Shown: positions 38,278 to 52,395, counted from the first letter of the stretch. The stretch is 64,000 nt of DNA from Paulownia fortunei (GCA_019321725.1 JAGSPU010000054.1:1-64000); one strand, 5' to 3'. The notes: a model not told the origin generated them from the sequence alone. A program made the numbers and translations.

Positions 38278-38527
38278 CTGCTTCAATTTCATTAAGCGCC
38301 GCACCAAAACAAAAACTAAAGCCCGTAATCACCCTTTTGATTGTCCTAGCTAATCAAGAGATAGAGAAATAAACAAATTCAATTACAATTCTAGAAAAAA
38401 AAGAAAAGGAAAAAAATCAGAAGCCAATTAATGGTGGTTCAAATTTAACTGAAACTAGTAACTACAGAGTGATGAGTTTCAGATTAGGATTTTTCTAGAA
38501 AAATCAGAAACGAAAGAGAAATAGAAC
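38278..38527 (-). other. Intron in the 5' leader of the TAF15-type gene
   Basis: On the minus strand a donor (AAATCAG|GTTCTA at 38528/38527) and an acceptor (TTGAAGCAG, ending at 38278) bracket 250 bases. The acceptor leaves only one base before the start codon at 38276. Upstream of the donor the DNA is GC-richer, as expected for a first non-coding exon. Confidence 0.55.
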
Positions 38528-40458
38528 CTGATTTCGCCGGTGGTGCTGCTGCCGGCCGTCGCAGGTGTAGTCCGATGAGGAAGGAAATGCGATTGCTGGC
38601 TGCGCAGGGGATCGAGTCAATTGCAAATAGACCCTGGGACACGGAACGTAACTCCGGGGTACATTGGAGGTTATTTTAGTCTTGTAGATTAATTGGGCCT
38701 CTGTCTTTCTGATGTGTTCGTAATACTTATTTCTTACCTCGTCCCAGTTTTCTGGCCCAGTAACTAAGCCCGGCTGGAGAGCCCATGAAGAGTTTCTAAG
38801 GTTTTAATTTAGTAACAATTTTAAATGCCCATGATATGGATTTTCTGATAGGCTTTAACTTGTTACACATAAGCCCATCATAATATGTTAGAATGCAAAG
38901 CAAAACCAGATTTTATTACGTCATAACTAATATTGAGAATTTATTTATGTTTTTTCAAGAGTTTATAAACAAATATTTGCATGAAATACTTTAAACCATT
39001 GAATTGAAGATAAAATGTGTGTTGTGAAAGTTGAGTGTTGAAAGATTTGTTACCAACATCACCAATATATTGAGAAATAGTTAATCTACTTAAATATGAG
39101 GATACCAAAGCTTTAACATAATGTTAATTCACTGACATTCTAATTTTTCTAACAATAAATATCCAAAATTTAATATATCTATATATATATATATATATAT
39201 ATCTACATATTGTTTTTTTTTATAAAATTTTTAACTGCTATATTATCCAATTGTTGGTATCAATACATGTCTCATGAAAGCATTCATGCTTCACATTATC
39301 TAGTTAATTAAGTAATGCTCTGATTTGACTCGCCAAGAAACACAAGGTCCAAAAAAATAATTCAAAGAATTCCAAAAAGAGGTTCATTACAATGGACTTA
39401 TAAATAACAACTCCCTTCAAATAACTATAAATATTGAATTTTACTACTTTCATTTGGAATTTTACAATTTTTAGCACTTTGCTTTCGAATTATTCATTAT
39501 CTGATTCTTATTTGATCGTTGAAGTTCTTAATAACAACAAGAGACATTTATCTTGGAATTTAGGAATCGCTATATGATTGAAAATACAAAAATATTTTCT
39601 GATTCTCAACGTACTCGTCCAAAAATTTCAATAATTCAGAATATGTAAATGATTTTAGACTTCAATTTTGTCGTTCCGAAAAATTCGTCGCTTAAGTTCC
39701 ATTAAACAGTGTTTAGCAACTAATTCCTGTCATTAAACTTTAATGCTATATTTGTGTCTAGGATTTTAGTGTGTTTCAATTCTGGATCTATTAATTATTT
39801 TATACAGGTGTAGTAGATGCACAAAACGAGTGCAGTTTACGTGTCAATCATTTTTTTCAAACGGTATCTGTGAAATAATGTTAAGCAAAGTGCATTGTAA
39901 TTTTATGGAGGGCTCTCATTGGAGGGTTGACGATTGAAACTCCAATTTGCAACGTACACTTTTGAATTACCCAACGGCTAAGTGGTCTCCAATTCAACAT
40001 TTTCCTTTTCTCATCAACGAATTATTATAACGGCCAAAAGAGAAGTTGAAATTTAGTATGAATGGATTGTGTCACTCTAATTACGAATCTTTTTAGGAAA
40101 AAAATACAATAAAAATCTTTCAGTCTTAACCGATTTGTGATGACATTGTGATGTATAATACAAAATATTTTAATTTTTTTTTATATATTTAATATGTATT
40201 TGTGAGTATATATAAAAATAAAATATTAATTAAAATAAAGATACAATGTAAACAAACATTCTCCAATAAATATAAAAAATACCTTGGAATTGAAATGTGC
40301 AACCAAGAATTGCTGCGGCCACGAGCTCACCTGTCAACTACTCAACTAAGAACCTTTTCGAAAGTTATATTCTCTATCTTCCTTTCCTTCAAATCATTCC
40401 CAAAGAAACTTTCCATGTCCAATAACTAGAAGATAACTAAATACACACAGAGAACCAC
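38528..40458. other. Divergent intergenic region, TAF15-type and aspartyl protease
   Basis: The GC-richer 38528-38660 is the likely first exon and promoter of the minus-strand gene and has no TATA box. The rest is AT-rich with a TA microsatellite at about 39176-39202. No gene was found. Confidence 0.55.
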
Positions 40459-40466
40459 TATATAAA
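40459..40466 (+). promoter_or_regulatory. TATA box of the aspartyl protease gene
   Basis: TATATAAA lies about 200 bases upstream of the start codon at 40663, followed by a pyrimidine-rich leader. It is the only good TATA box near this gene. Confidence 0.5.
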
Positions 40467-40662
40467 TTTCTTGATGGTTGTTTTATAGTGAAGCAAAAGC
40501 ACTGGCATTTTTCCTTTGCCCTAATCGAACAAGATTCCTGCAAAGTGCTAACATTTGTTGTCCAATCTTTAAAAATCGTCCTGAAAGTACTAAAATCTTG
40601 GTACAGATAATTGGCCTGCCCTCTCACCTCCACACACTACTTTCCCATTTCCAAAGTCCCAA

Positions 40663-42027
40663 ATGCCTTCCCTTTCTCTTCTCCCTCTATTTTCTCTCAT
40701 TTTTCTCCTCTCTCTTTCTTCAGCCTACTCAACCACCCTATCCCTCTCACCCACCGTCGTAGCACCGCCGCTTACCAATCCATGGCAGAGGCTCAACCAC
40801 CTCGCCACCGCATCTTCCACCAGAGCCCACCACCTCAAACACCCAAAGACCAACATTTCCACAACAAAGTGCCACTCTTTCCCCGCGGCTACGGTGGCTA
40901 TTCCATCTCTCTCAGCTTCGGAACGCCACCGCAGACATTATCATTTATCATGGACACCGGTAGTAGCCTAGCCTGGTTCCCATGCACACAACGCTACGCC
41001 TGCAGTTCCTGCAATTTCGTAAACATGAACCCTGCAAATATATCCACTTTCATACCCAGATCATCCTCTTCTTCCAAGATTGTCGGGTGCAAAAACCCGA
41101 AATGCAGATGGATTTTCCCCAATGTCCAGTGCAAGGACTGTGAGAAAAACTCAACTACCTGCACTGAATTTTGTCCGCCGTACATAATTCAATACGGTTC
41201 CGGATCAACTACTGGGCTATTGCTATCCGAAACTTTAATCTTCCCAGAAAAATCAGTGGATAATTTCGTCGTTGGCTGCTCCATTTTTTCATCCAGGCAG
41301 CCGGCCGGCATTGTCGGATTCGGCCGTGGCCCGGAGTCCTTGCCGGCTCAGATGGGGCTCAAGAGATTCTCCTACTGTCTGTCTCACACCGGTTCGACGA
41401 AACGCCGGTAAGCAGTGATTTAGTTTTGGTTAGCGGCGGCGCCAAGCTAGCAAAGGGGGCGCAGCCAAGTACACTCCATTCCGCAAAAACCCAACGTCTT
41501 CGAATCCCGCATTTCAAGATTATTATTACGTGACGCTACGAAAAATCATGGTGGGTGGGGTCAATGTCAGGGCTCCATACAAATTTCTGGTGGCTGATTC
41601 CGACGGCAGCGGCGGGACGATAGTGGATTCCGGCACCACCTTCACCTTCATGGAGAACCAGGTGTTTGAATTGGTCGCACAAGAGTTTGAAAAGCAAGTA
41701 GGAAAAAATTACAGCAGAGCCACAGACGTTGAAAAACAGTCGGGATTAAGGCCCTGTTTCAACATTTCAGGGGAAAATTCATTCACTTTACCCCAATTAA
41801 CCTTCCATTTCAAAGGAGGTGCAGAAATGGTTCTACCATTGGGGGATTACTTTTCGTTCTTGGATGATTCAGTGATCTGCATGACTATAGTGACGAATAA
41901 TGCTGCCAAAGGGGGAGTCGGGCCGGGCCCTGCAATAATTTTGGGTAATTATCAGCAGCAGAATTTCTACATGGAGTATGATTTGGAAAATGAGAGGCTT
42001 GGATTCCAGAAACAATTGTGCAAATGA
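40663..42027 (+). CDS. Secreted aspartyl protease, A1B family, At4g16563-like
   Basis: This pepsin-type endopeptidase of the plant nepenthesin/CND41-like group probably acts in the apoplast. It has one exon of about 455 residues. The start at 40663 gives a clear signal peptide (MPSLSLLPLFSLIFLLSLSS), then a short propeptide with NPWQRLNHLATAS. The first catalytic motif is IMDTGSSLAWFPC, followed by the Cys-rich nepenthesin insert (YACSSCNF, CQ/CKDCEKNSTTC region). Further on are YIIQYGSGSTTGLLLSETL, AGIVGFGRGPESLPAQMGL, the second motif IVDSGTTFTFM, and a C-terminus ILGNYQQQNFYMEYDLENER. Three single-base losses (about 40868, 41380 and 41460) shift the frame, and together they return it to the starting frame. 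The pieces on each side match the family with no gap. A nearby longer frame from 40611 lacks a signal peptide in register and is not the real start. Confidence 0.9.
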
Positions 42028-42067
42028 GGTTAACAAATTGAGCATTTCTTTTTTATCTTTTTCTGCG

Positions 42068-42073
42068 AATAAA
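42068..42073 (+). promoter_or_regulatory. Polyadenylation signal AATAAA
   Basis: A canonical AATAAA lies 41 bases after the protease stop codon, a suitable distance for the near-upstream element of this gene. Confidence 0.5.
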
Positions 42074-44999
42074 TATTTGGTCTATGGACACAATTCTTGT
42101 AAAAATAAATGCTGATCACAAGATGTCCAAAAATTTGGTACAACAGCAGAGAAAATAGAGTTATGGTGGCACCGAACGCTGGGAAAATGACAAATGGTTT
42201 ATAGGTACGAGTGTTTTTAATTTTCAATGAGCTGACAAGCTTGTATTTTAATTATTGATTTTAGGTAAGAACTAAAGTTGTGACTTAACAACCTCAGTAT
42301 TTTGGTCCATGATGAAGTAATTATTGTTTGATGCATACCTTGTTTTTTTTTCTTTTAATTAACGTGAGTGATTAGTGATGATGGTATCGTGGATTTACTA
42401 TTGGTTTGTTTCTTTATTTGCTAAGATCATAAAAATCATTTGTTCAAATCCATTAATGTTGAACTCCACAGTTGTTTGTTTTGTTTTTAAATATGTTTTT
42501 TTTTTTTTAATAAAAGGTAATACTATTCTCTCATAATTATACTGCTCAAAGTAGTCAACCTACAAATTAAATTTTATTTGAGATAATTTAATTGTATAAA
42601 TTAGCTCGCACTGACTGGAGCTCAAGCTTCTCAACAAGTCGAGTTGAACCTCAAATTTAGTTGTTCCAAAATTTTTGAGTTCGAGTCTATAATTTATAAG
42701 CCGCACTCAGAAAAAATTTAAATGCTCAATTTGTTTTTGATTGTTGGTTGCCCTAATTCATCTCAGTCCGAAAGTCGATGTTAATGTCAGCGGCCTCCAT
42801 TTTGGTTCAATAAGTTAGTTTTTATGAAGTCAGTGCTTCACATTTTTCAAATTGGAGTAATTATTTTCAACCATCACAACCTCAGTACAATATTGTGTTA
42901 GTTAAATTAGTGTGGAGTAAAATAATGCACTTGAATGCTTGCCAAACTGATTATTTATATTTTTGATTTAATGTCGAAAATAACTTTTAGCATATCATAA
43001 GCTCAACGGGTAATTTAAAAAAAAAAAATAGAAAAGGAATTTAATTTCGTTAAGTATTTTGGAGTCCCCTTGTTAATTTTTTATTATCTTGTATATGCAT
43101 TGTACATCTTATTATTATTATATATATATATATAAATAAAAAAATTCGCACCTAATATCATTTTTTGGAAAATCTTAAAGTGAGAAAGCGTACGAGTGAT
43201 GTGACAGGGAAACGTGCAGATTGGAATGAAGGGAGGTTCGAGGAAGATTACTAGATAGTAGGCTGGAGATAAATATTAACCAAATATGTGATAGCTCATA
43301 GTGATGCGCAAGATCGGGGCCCATGTGAAGAACTACGAATGGAAACAAACGAGAAATGGGAATTGCACATGTGCTGGTATATAATTTGTAGTACTAATTT
43401 TTGTTTTATTTGGAAAATGTTCTTTCTGGTTTGGGTATTTGATCTCATATTTAATAGGGAATATTGTCACAATTTATTTATTTGTGATAGGCATGGTCAT
43501 AAAGGTCCACGAATTATTAAGTTAGAAGGATCTATATATATAAATTAAATTTGTCAAATATTACTAAGGTTGTAAAATATAAATTCATGAAAATTCATGT
43601 ATCACACTATAAATACTCTTAATATTTATTATTAAAAATATATAATTAATTACATGTGTATGTTTTAAATTTTTTTTTGTATCTGCTTGTTCTAAAATTA
43701 ACTTGAATATCAGATAATTTTCGTCGGTGAACCCCCTACATCTCCAATAACTTTTTGCGATACATGCAGTAATCCACGTTTAGTTGACTTCAACCAGTGG
43801 CGAAGCTGACCGCACCCCTCAACTCCAATTTTTTTCAAATTAATATCAATTTTATACATAGAATTAATAAAATTTAAAAATTTGTCCCCTAAATAATAAA
43901 AATATATTTTTATTTGCTATTTAAAAAATATTATTTTCACTCAATGTTATTTATTTTCTAACTCTGCTCCTGTTTCTAGCTAGGAATTTGAGGAGATGAA
44001 TGAATACCATATCAATTTGTATTTTGAAGTATTCGCACGATGTTCATATAAATTTGATATTTATATTTTTATACAATAAAATCAAAATGTAAATATACAA
44101 TACTATTAAATAATACGACTATGGATTTATAATTTTTTTTGATAGAATTTGTGATCATTTTTCAGCCAACCCTCTTTGCGGATTACTAGTTTCTATGGAA
44201 TCGTGGCCGGCAACACCGTCCACTAGTGATAAGTAGCGATGAACGTGGCGGAGTTTAGTGGTGCATGCACTTTTATGTATTGCCGGAAATGAACTCTGTC
44301 AGTAGGTAGACCTACTAAAGCTAATATGTACAAGAGAGGGATGGAATCATTTCTTTCGAAGTGCGCTTGTTAGCCAGTTTTGTTTTTATCTAATTTCAGA
44401 ATCACAACTAGACTTAAGGTAATTATTTCAAGAATCCTGCATGTCCCATTTTATTTTATTTTTTTGGGAAAATTATGCATGCCCATGTTCACTTGCATTT
44501 TATCGATCTAAAATAATACTAAGGCGACAATTGGTACCAAATAATGGAATTGGACAGTAATTAAATAAAATTAGAAATGAAATTATGTGAATATAAGTAT
44601 AAAAAATTCAAAAAGAATGAAATTATTATTACTTATTAGATTTCAATCTCATTATTGATAATTAGAAATAAATAGTTGAAATGGAATAAAATTATTTTTG
44701 ATGACTAAATTATTTTTAATAAAAAAAATTAAAATAAAATTATTATTTTATATATTATGTATAGTGAGTTTGTTATAATTTTAATTAGTATTATTATTAT
44801 ATATATATATACACACACGCGTAGATAAAATCTCACACTAATATAAATATTTTTTTATTAAAAAAACAAATTAAATTACTTTATGTTCTTTTTTATTATT
44901 GATTGAATTGAGATAAATAGTTAAAAAAGATGATGTAGAAAAGTAAAATATTTTTTTTGTTGGTACAATTTTATTATAATATAATAGGTCCAAATAAAA

Positions 45000-45575
45000 C
45001 TCGAATTGCTCTGAATCGCTTCGCTTAGGGCAAGTTTTGAAACCACAAATGGATCTCGAGACGGGTCTCAAATTTTAGTTTAAATATCTAAACCCGACCA
45101 TGACTCGAACCTGATCCCTTAAAACGTTGTATATATTTTAATTTTATTTATTATGTATGTATTTATGTAATGTATATTTATATATATATATGAAAAAAAT
45201 ATATGTATCTTACATATGCTCATAAAAAATATAAATAAAGTACTCTTATAAATTATAATAGTAATATATAAATTAGTAAATAGTTAAATATATAACAGTA
45301 ATAGGTATATTTAAAAATTCTATTTTTGAAAAAAATAATATATATATAAGTTAAATAATTAGTTATTTATTGATAATATTATTTTTTCATAATTAGAAAG
45401 TTGTGATTATATTATTTTTTTAAAAATATTTTTAATAATTTTTAAATTATAAATAAGATTTAATGGGTCCAATCCACTATTCTTGGGTTTTGGACGAGTT
45501 CGGGTTCGAGTTTATAAAAAAATTAAGGAATTGGGTTTTGGTGAACCTGACCCGACTCATTGTCATTTTAAATTT
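45000..45575. mobile_element. Remnant of an inverted-arm DNA element
   Basis: The left arm carries AAACCCGACCATGACTCGAA and the right arm carries GACGAGTTCGGGTTCGAG and ACCTGACCCGACTC, with several hundred AT-rich bases between. This layout of GGGTTCGGGT-type arms is common in plant non-autonomous hAT-like repeats. The ends and target duplication cannot be defined. Confidence 0.3.
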
Positions 45576-45972
45576 TATCAAATATTTTTGTTTCGTTTAT
45601 GAGGATAATTTTATCAAAAGTAAATATAAGTTCATTTCTAATTGATTGAAATAGCTAAACCCATGGAAAATGGAGAGAATGACTAAATGTATACTTTTAG
45701 AATAGTGATTCATTTGTGAATGAATATTTTTAATACTAAATTATACTAGTTATATGTTTAAAAATAAATTTACAAATAATTATTCTATTAATACTCAATT
45801 CCTCTGTACCAATCATGGCACAAGGATTGCTAAGTCTCAAGATCAATTGCTACCATCAAATGAAGTTTTAGGCTTTGCATCTTTTCATACCTAACGGCCT
45901 GGACCATAACTGAAATTGGGTCATTTATGCTACTGATATGGTACCCGGACCAAAATCCGAAATTCATTCGGA

Positions 45973-46114
45973 GCTCCAACTAGGCCCAACTATGAAATGG
46001 ACTCAATTCTTTGACTGCACGTGTCAAAGTCTGACAGTATTAAGCTGCCGGGTCCGAATTGGGCCAAATGCACCCCAACGCTCCAACTTGGTCCAATTAT
46101 TGAATGGACTTAAT
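45973..46114. repeat. Diverged 35-bp direct repeat
   Basis: GCTCCAACTAGGCCCAACTA... at 45973-46007 recurs at 46080-46114 with six differences in 35 bases. The surrounding 107-bp period also shares GGTCCGAA/GGACCAAAATCCGAA words. It looks like an old tandem duplication. Confidence 0.6.
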
Positions 46115-46701
46115 CCATTTCACAATGGCTCGCCTTATGCATGATGAATGACTTATGATGCAGCTCAATGGATCCGACCCATTTCACGAATCTATTGAAG
46201 TTAGTGGATCAATTTTGAGATGTTTAAGTTAAGGTCTTGGGAATCCATAAAATTAGGTCACATTCAGTGGTCCAAAACTAGTTGGGTGTTGCTTTGGGTT
46301 ATAAAACTATTGACCCACATAAGACGGCAAATAGTAACTTCTTTGGGTATATTTTTGCTACTTAACTCGCTCTAATTACACAAGATATCATAATATTGCC
46401 AAAAAAAAAAAAAAGAAGGAAGAAGGCTAGATGAGTTTAAGTACAAAGGCATCGCTTTAGCATTATTATTGCCTAAGCTATTGGATCCATTCATTTCAGT
46501 CTGAACAATCTTGAAAAATCTTATGCAAAAAATTAAAAAAATGGCATGAAATGCTAACAAATAAAACAGGTAAATAAATATGAAAATTCAAATAAAAGGA
46601 GGTGACATGAATCAAGTTAGCTGCACACAATGAAGATAATTGATAATGCGGTAGCTAGATACACAGATAAAGGTAGATTCTATCTCTTTTCCCACGTTTT
46701 A

Positions 46702-46737
<36 letters not shown>
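46702..46737. repeat. Compound TC/AT microsatellite
   Basis: About nine TC units are followed directly by eight AT units. It is intergenic. Confidence 0.9.
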
Positions 46738-47795
46738 CACATATATATACACTTACAGGAAATATACATACACAGTTGGATCACCAGAAAACGTTCTTTG
46801 GATGCTACCAAATTTCATGCAGCGTAACAGTAGAAAGCACGAATCTTGATGAGCATTCTCCCGAGTTTCTAGGAAAAAAAAAGAAAGAAAGAAGAAAATG
46901 AAAGAAAGAAAATGAGAGACAGAGAGAACATTCCCTGAAGTTGATTTTAAGCAAGGGGCATCAAAGTTAAGCATTTGATATTCTGTGATGATGGTGGCTT
47001 TTTAAGTCTGATGAGACATAAGTTTTTGGTCATTAGGGAATGATTCAGCCCACAAAAACATAAATTAATGACAACTTTTGGGAAAAGGAGTGTGTGGTAC
47101 GTAATTCCATCACCTTTGCATTAAGAAGGCTGTCATGTCAAAATTTTAGCAACTTTTTCCTTGTCACCTTTAATATGTCTAAAGTCTCACGCCGGCCACC
47201 CACCAATCCAGCCACATATATTATTAGGTTTAGGTATTGAGCATAATACTTACACTCTCTCTATATATACACACTCATCTCAAGATATGGATCATTTTAC
47301 AATGGATTGGATTCACTCATATTCTTTCTTCATTTAATAATATTAGATTTGTTATTTTAAATTTATCAATTCAAATGAAATTTTAAATTACACAGAAAAA
47401 AGTAATTTCATGCTATTTTTTTTTTCATTCAATAATATTAGATGGAACGAATACGTTGCTTCTAATCCCTCTAAAATTTCACCATCTCAGACTCACTCAC
47501 AAATCACCAACACATACAAATTATATTGCTTTTACCCACATGGCCCCTTAGAGAGCAAAGATGCGTATTTGAAGCTCAAAAAGCATAAAACGGGCAGCCC
47601 TTTTGAGTAGATAACGCCACACATGACTTTTAATGGTGCTTTTATGATAGAGTGCTTTACTTTAAGCAAAAGAAAAGAAAATTAATGGGGTTCTAATCCG
47701 GTATTATCTTATGATATACCATACACACACTAAAGTATATTGTTATAGGATGCCTTTAAAATCTTTAAAATGAAATTATTATATACTGATAAATA

Positions 47796-48075
47796 TTTCG
47801 TTATTTTAAATTTATTTTTTCCGTGTTTTCTAAGATATTCTAAAATAAGACTTTGTTTCTTAAAATAATTATTTTTCAAAGCTATATACTATATCAAAGT
47901 ATTATATGACATCATCAATTCAATCATTATTTTTAAGGGTAATATGGAGCAAGTAAACAAAATTATATTTTTTAACTTTCAATTAATTTTTTTTGTTGCA
48001 AGTAAGTAATTACACATTTTCAACTCTTTTCTAAAAATTTGTATCGATTCCAACAAAAACTATTGACAAAGGAAG
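47796..48075. mobile_element. Stowaway-like MITE
   Basis: It shares the left end (CGTTATTTTAAATTTAT), the word TCTAAAATAAGACT, and the internal TATGACATCATCAATTCAAT region with the copy at 36139-36394. It ends GACAAAGGAAG with TA on both sides. It is diverged but recognisably of the same family. Confidence 0.5.
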
Positions 48076-50191
48076 TATAAGAAGTGGTAGCGAGAGAAAA
48101 CAATACTTGTCTATATCTTATATATATGATGGATGATTCCACATCAGCAATAGGGTTTTACGTGTAATCATCCACCAATTCTGTGCGAACACAGATGGCG
48201 TTAAAGTAACAATTTTCCCCAAACAAAGAACTCATGACAAATTGTTGTGGTGGCTTTTTCCACAGTTACCCTATTTAAACAAGGTTTACCGTTAGGGGGC
48301 GAGAAAGTATGGGTCAAATAACTGTGGTATGATAAAAGAAGTACTTGCATATATATTCCTTTCTTTTTGTTCAAACATTGCTTTTTCTAGTCTTGTGTAG
48401 AAAACTTTGCATTCAAATTATTTGGTGCTCTTTGTATGTCTTTTTAGGACATCAAAGATGGGAGAGAAGCTTTTTGACTGAAACTCAGAATACTATCTTT
48501 TGAATGAAGATATATACTTGTAATTCCGGACCAACTGATATATTGAAATCGTACTTTGTAAATTCTAAATACTATGGAGTAATTAATATCCTAAGGAAAA
48601 CAACATAAAAGAAACAGCCCATTTTTTGGTGAAAAAGTAAATTACTATCAATTAATAGGCTTTTAGTTTAGGGATTCTTTTCTAGCAGGTTGCAGCAGAG
48701 CAATATTGGACATAAAAATGCACAAAAGATCAATGCACTTTAGTCAAGTTTAGTCTCTTCGGATATATATGCACAAAATAAGATAGGTCCCATTTCCTCT
48801 ACTGTTTTTGGCCGAAACTAAATTGAATTTGACCTATAATGCAGCATTTAATTCCATTTATCAATTCAAATTTAGTAAAATATATGCTGCACTTTACTAG
48901 GTATATGAATAATTGTCAAGTGTTTTATTTTATAAAAAAATATAAATTTTGGAAAATAAAATTTATATATAATAAGTGTAGCATTCACTGATCTAATATC
49001 GTCCAGATTCTCATGATAAAGTACAATAATAGCAAAGAATTGCAGAAAGAAGGCATATTAGAAATGGAATTTGGAAACATTCTTGCATGTGTAGGGGCCC
49101 CATACTGCCATTCACGGTATACGGTCAGGACTAAGATGAATTTCTTTTTTGGGTCCCCGTGAAAAAAAACATACATATAAAAAAAACTTTGGGTTATTTG
49201 GGTTGTATCCAATGTTTATTTGAGAGGATATTGACTGAAATTTAATACTAAAACATTCCCATGGAGCAGCTTTTTACATATGATGATTGGCTTAGTCCCC
49301 AGAAAAGCCGTTGGATCTTGTTTTTATCTAAATTAAATTGTTTTTCCCTATTACGTTTCTTTTAGTTCAAGAAAGAATTAGGTCAAAACACTTCCTGTAA
49401 ACATTGATCTGTCGGGAGGGCCCTTACGACCAAAACAACCACATTAATCAGACTTGGATGATTGTGAAATTGAAAGGGAGATCTCTCGTTTCTTGTGCAT
49501 AAGATGAATGTTCATATTGATATTGAATGTTTTTCTTTTTTTTTTTTTTTTAAATTGAATTTCAAGGTAAAGACGATTATTGGATCTTTTATTTTAATTT
49601 GATATTATATTTTAAATTCATTTAAGAAATATATTTGATATGTAATAATGCATAAGATGGCAAGCGTTCATCAAATAATTATTATTCGCTTTAACCAAAG
49701 TCTCACGATTTTATTTTAAAAATGAGCTTTTTGGGAGGACTAATCCCTTGACCACTTGTGTGCTCGTTCGATACGGATGAACCCCTTCCCCAACAATATG
49801 TATATATTCTAGGTAATAATAAGATGTAGTACCAACCAGAAGCAAAAAATTCAAACTGATCTAACATGGCATGATAATTATAGTATAAATAAGTTTGTGT
49901 GAATTTAGAAGAGATGAAAAGTGAAAATGCCGCAATTAATGAAGAATCAACGAACAGTATTCCTAAGCATTGTGTGCAAGAAAGCAAATGTCTAGGAATA
50001 AAGTGATAATGAAGGACGGAAAATAATTTAAATAATCAGAACATATGCAATTACTACAAACCGCCAGTACTTAAAGCAAATTCTGTGTATTTACATGATT
50101 ATCATCGGCTTGTTTCCACTTCATAATTGGTCTACTGTTTCTGGACGAATATAAATCTATAAAACTCCATTCTATACTTTTTTAGTTATTA

Positions 50192-50528
50192 TTCTCTATA
50201 TTCTAAATTTATAGCTTTTATTTTCTTTGATACGTTCTAAAGTCTGATTCTACTTCCTAAACAAAATTTTGTTTTTCCAAAAAAGTTTCTAAAATAAAGT
50301 ACAATAATATGATATCACTAATGCTATGTTTGGATTAAGAAATTTAGTAAGGAAAAGGGAAATAAAGATAAAGTTACATCATTTGAAGTGAGAAAAATAT
50401 TTTTCTTAGTATTTTTCCCATTAAAATTATAAATTCAAACATAGCATAACTATTAACCTCTGTTTTAAGGATTATAATGTAAACACACAATAAACTTACA
50501 TATTTTCAACTCCAATCCAGAGATGGAG
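50192..50528. mobile_element. Stowaway-like MITE carrying a nested MITE
   Basis: The left end TTCTCTATATTCTAAATTTA matches the family at 36139, with TA before it. The right end AGAGATGGAG reads CTCCATCTCT when reversed, the Stowaway terminus. The family's internal segment GATATCACTAACTATTAACC is split by the 125-bp element at 50322-50446. Confidence 0.45.
50322..50446. mobile_element. 125-bp MITE with TAA target duplication, nested
   Basis: It starts TGCTATGTTTGGATT and ends AAATTCAAACATAGCA, near-perfect 16-base inverted repeats, flanked by TAA on both sides (50319-50321 and 50447-50449). The 3-bp TWA target is typical of PIF/Harbinger (Tourist-like) elements. Removing the element and one TAA restores the host Stowaway sequence. 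Confidence 0.8.
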
Positions 50529-52329
50529 TGGAGGAAGGCCCTCAACTTCACAAGTTTTTTTAAATTAGTATAAATTTGATATATAAAATTATTAATTTTT
50601 AGACATTTCTCTCTCTAAATTTGTATTTTTATCTATTATTTTTTTTCTCAACCTTCAATATTCGTTTTCTAGTTTCAATATAAGATTCTACGTGCGATTA
50701 AATTAACACAATAAATTTAGAATAAAAAGAATATTATTATTAGATACTGATTGTGGTCGTGCATGTTTGAAATCCTTCTTAGCAAGTTTGGAACATTATC
50801 ATCATTCATCATGTATACCAACAAAGTATTACATAGAGCCTGCAAATCAATGTTCATAATTCTCTAAGTACACCGGGGAAAGAGAAAATGTTATGCGAAG
50901 TTCTTGATCCCCATGCAAAGCACAAAGGGGTTGAAGCTATATATATAAATGCATGTTACATGCAAAAGCTATATATATATATATATCTCTAACCACATCG
51001 ACAGCCTCTTTATTCCCTTACCTTTGAGTTTTGGAAGAAAATCGTACACAGTTCCCGATTCCTTCAAACAGACAACCCCCACTCCTTGCTTCACTTTTCA
51101 GGTCCTCGATTTTCGTGATCTGCGGAGCCTTCTTTCTCCCAGGTTAATTCTTGTCTAAAAGAGTCATTTGCTATAACATAAAGTAATTTTAATTACTTAT
51201 GTCTGAGTTGAATAATTGATAGAATAAAAAACAGTTGTGTTTTATTCAAAATTTTGCGACACTCTTAAAGCTGCTCATGTTACATCTTGTTCCTTTCTTT
51301 CTAATCAAATTGAGTTGCATTCCCTTAAAAAAGAATTATATCCCACTATGTAAAAAAAAATGTTAAAATAGTAATATCAAATTTAATTATGTATATTTAG
51401 TAATAATTTTTTTTACCTGATGCAATAATATTTTTTATTAATTACTAGTGACAAGAATTTTGTACATAAGATCACTATTAAAAATAAGTAATTAATAAAA
51501 AAAGTATGTATAAATTATAATTATTAAGATAACTAAGTGACAATAAAAATTATTATAATAATTTATCTTGCCACTATAGATGTACCATTTATGATGGTTC
51601 ATATAATTTAGGCACAATTTTTGCTATTATTAAGTTTGTTAAAATTATTATTATAACAAAATAAAAAATATTATCACTTAATACAAATTATTAGTGAGAA
51701 CTTTGATATTATTATTTAATTACTAATATTAATTTTTTTTAGTGTTTTTAATAGGATAATTGTCAATAAATGGTAGCTGTCATATCTTCTCTAGCTCTCT
51801 TTGATTTGTGAAAGCACCAAAGAGCCAGATATATATTGACGTTTATCCCTTAATTTCAAAAAATTGTTGACTTAAATACTACTAATCGAATGGCTGCAAC
51901 AAATTTTAATTTCTTTAGTTAAACTGGATATGGAACGGCATATGCATTTTGGTTTTTGTTTTATTTCATGTTTAATAGTTTTTTTAGAAGAAAAGAAAAA
52001 GAAAATGAGTACACAGAAAAGAAAAAGATGTTGTTCTGTGCTGGAGATGCAGTGATGGTATAATTTAGGTCCTGTCAACTTTTTGCCCAACTGATGTAAA
52101 TTTGGTCATTCATTAGTAAACTGTGACCACTTGGGTCACTGGAAAAGAAAAGATTATAATATTTAAGATAATTAGAAACATATGCTTTTACTTACTTAGA
52201 GGTAGATTTGATTAATATCTAGGTTCATACCTTTGCCAATTAATTAAACTAAGTGCAAGTTGCGTGAAAGGCAGAGTCCCACTACCACCACACTGCATAT
52301 CTTTGAATCAAATTATACATGAATATAAT

Positions 52330-52336
<7 letters not shown>

Positions 52337-52393
<57 letters not shown>
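52337..52393. repeat. Compound TA/TG microsatellite upstream of SMXL3
   Basis: About 12 TA units are followed by 16 TG units, about 430 bases before the SMXL3 start codon, so it lies in the promoter or leader. Confidence 0.95.

Positions 52394-52395
<2 letters not shown>

Noticed and set aside
40611..41411. Long open frame of 266 codons starting before the protease signal peptide
   Set aside because: Its first part is out of register with the signal peptide at 40663. It becomes the true protease frame only after the first frame break.
40663..42027. Aspartyl protease as a pseudogene
   Set aside because: Catalytic motifs, Cys insert and C-terminus are intact, and the breaks are single-base losses of the same kind seen in all other genes, so sequence error is more likely.
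43288..43548. Plus-strand open frame of 86 codons
   Set aside because: Composition of Trp, Cys, Ile and Phe fits AT-rich noncoding DNA and there is no domain or promoter support.
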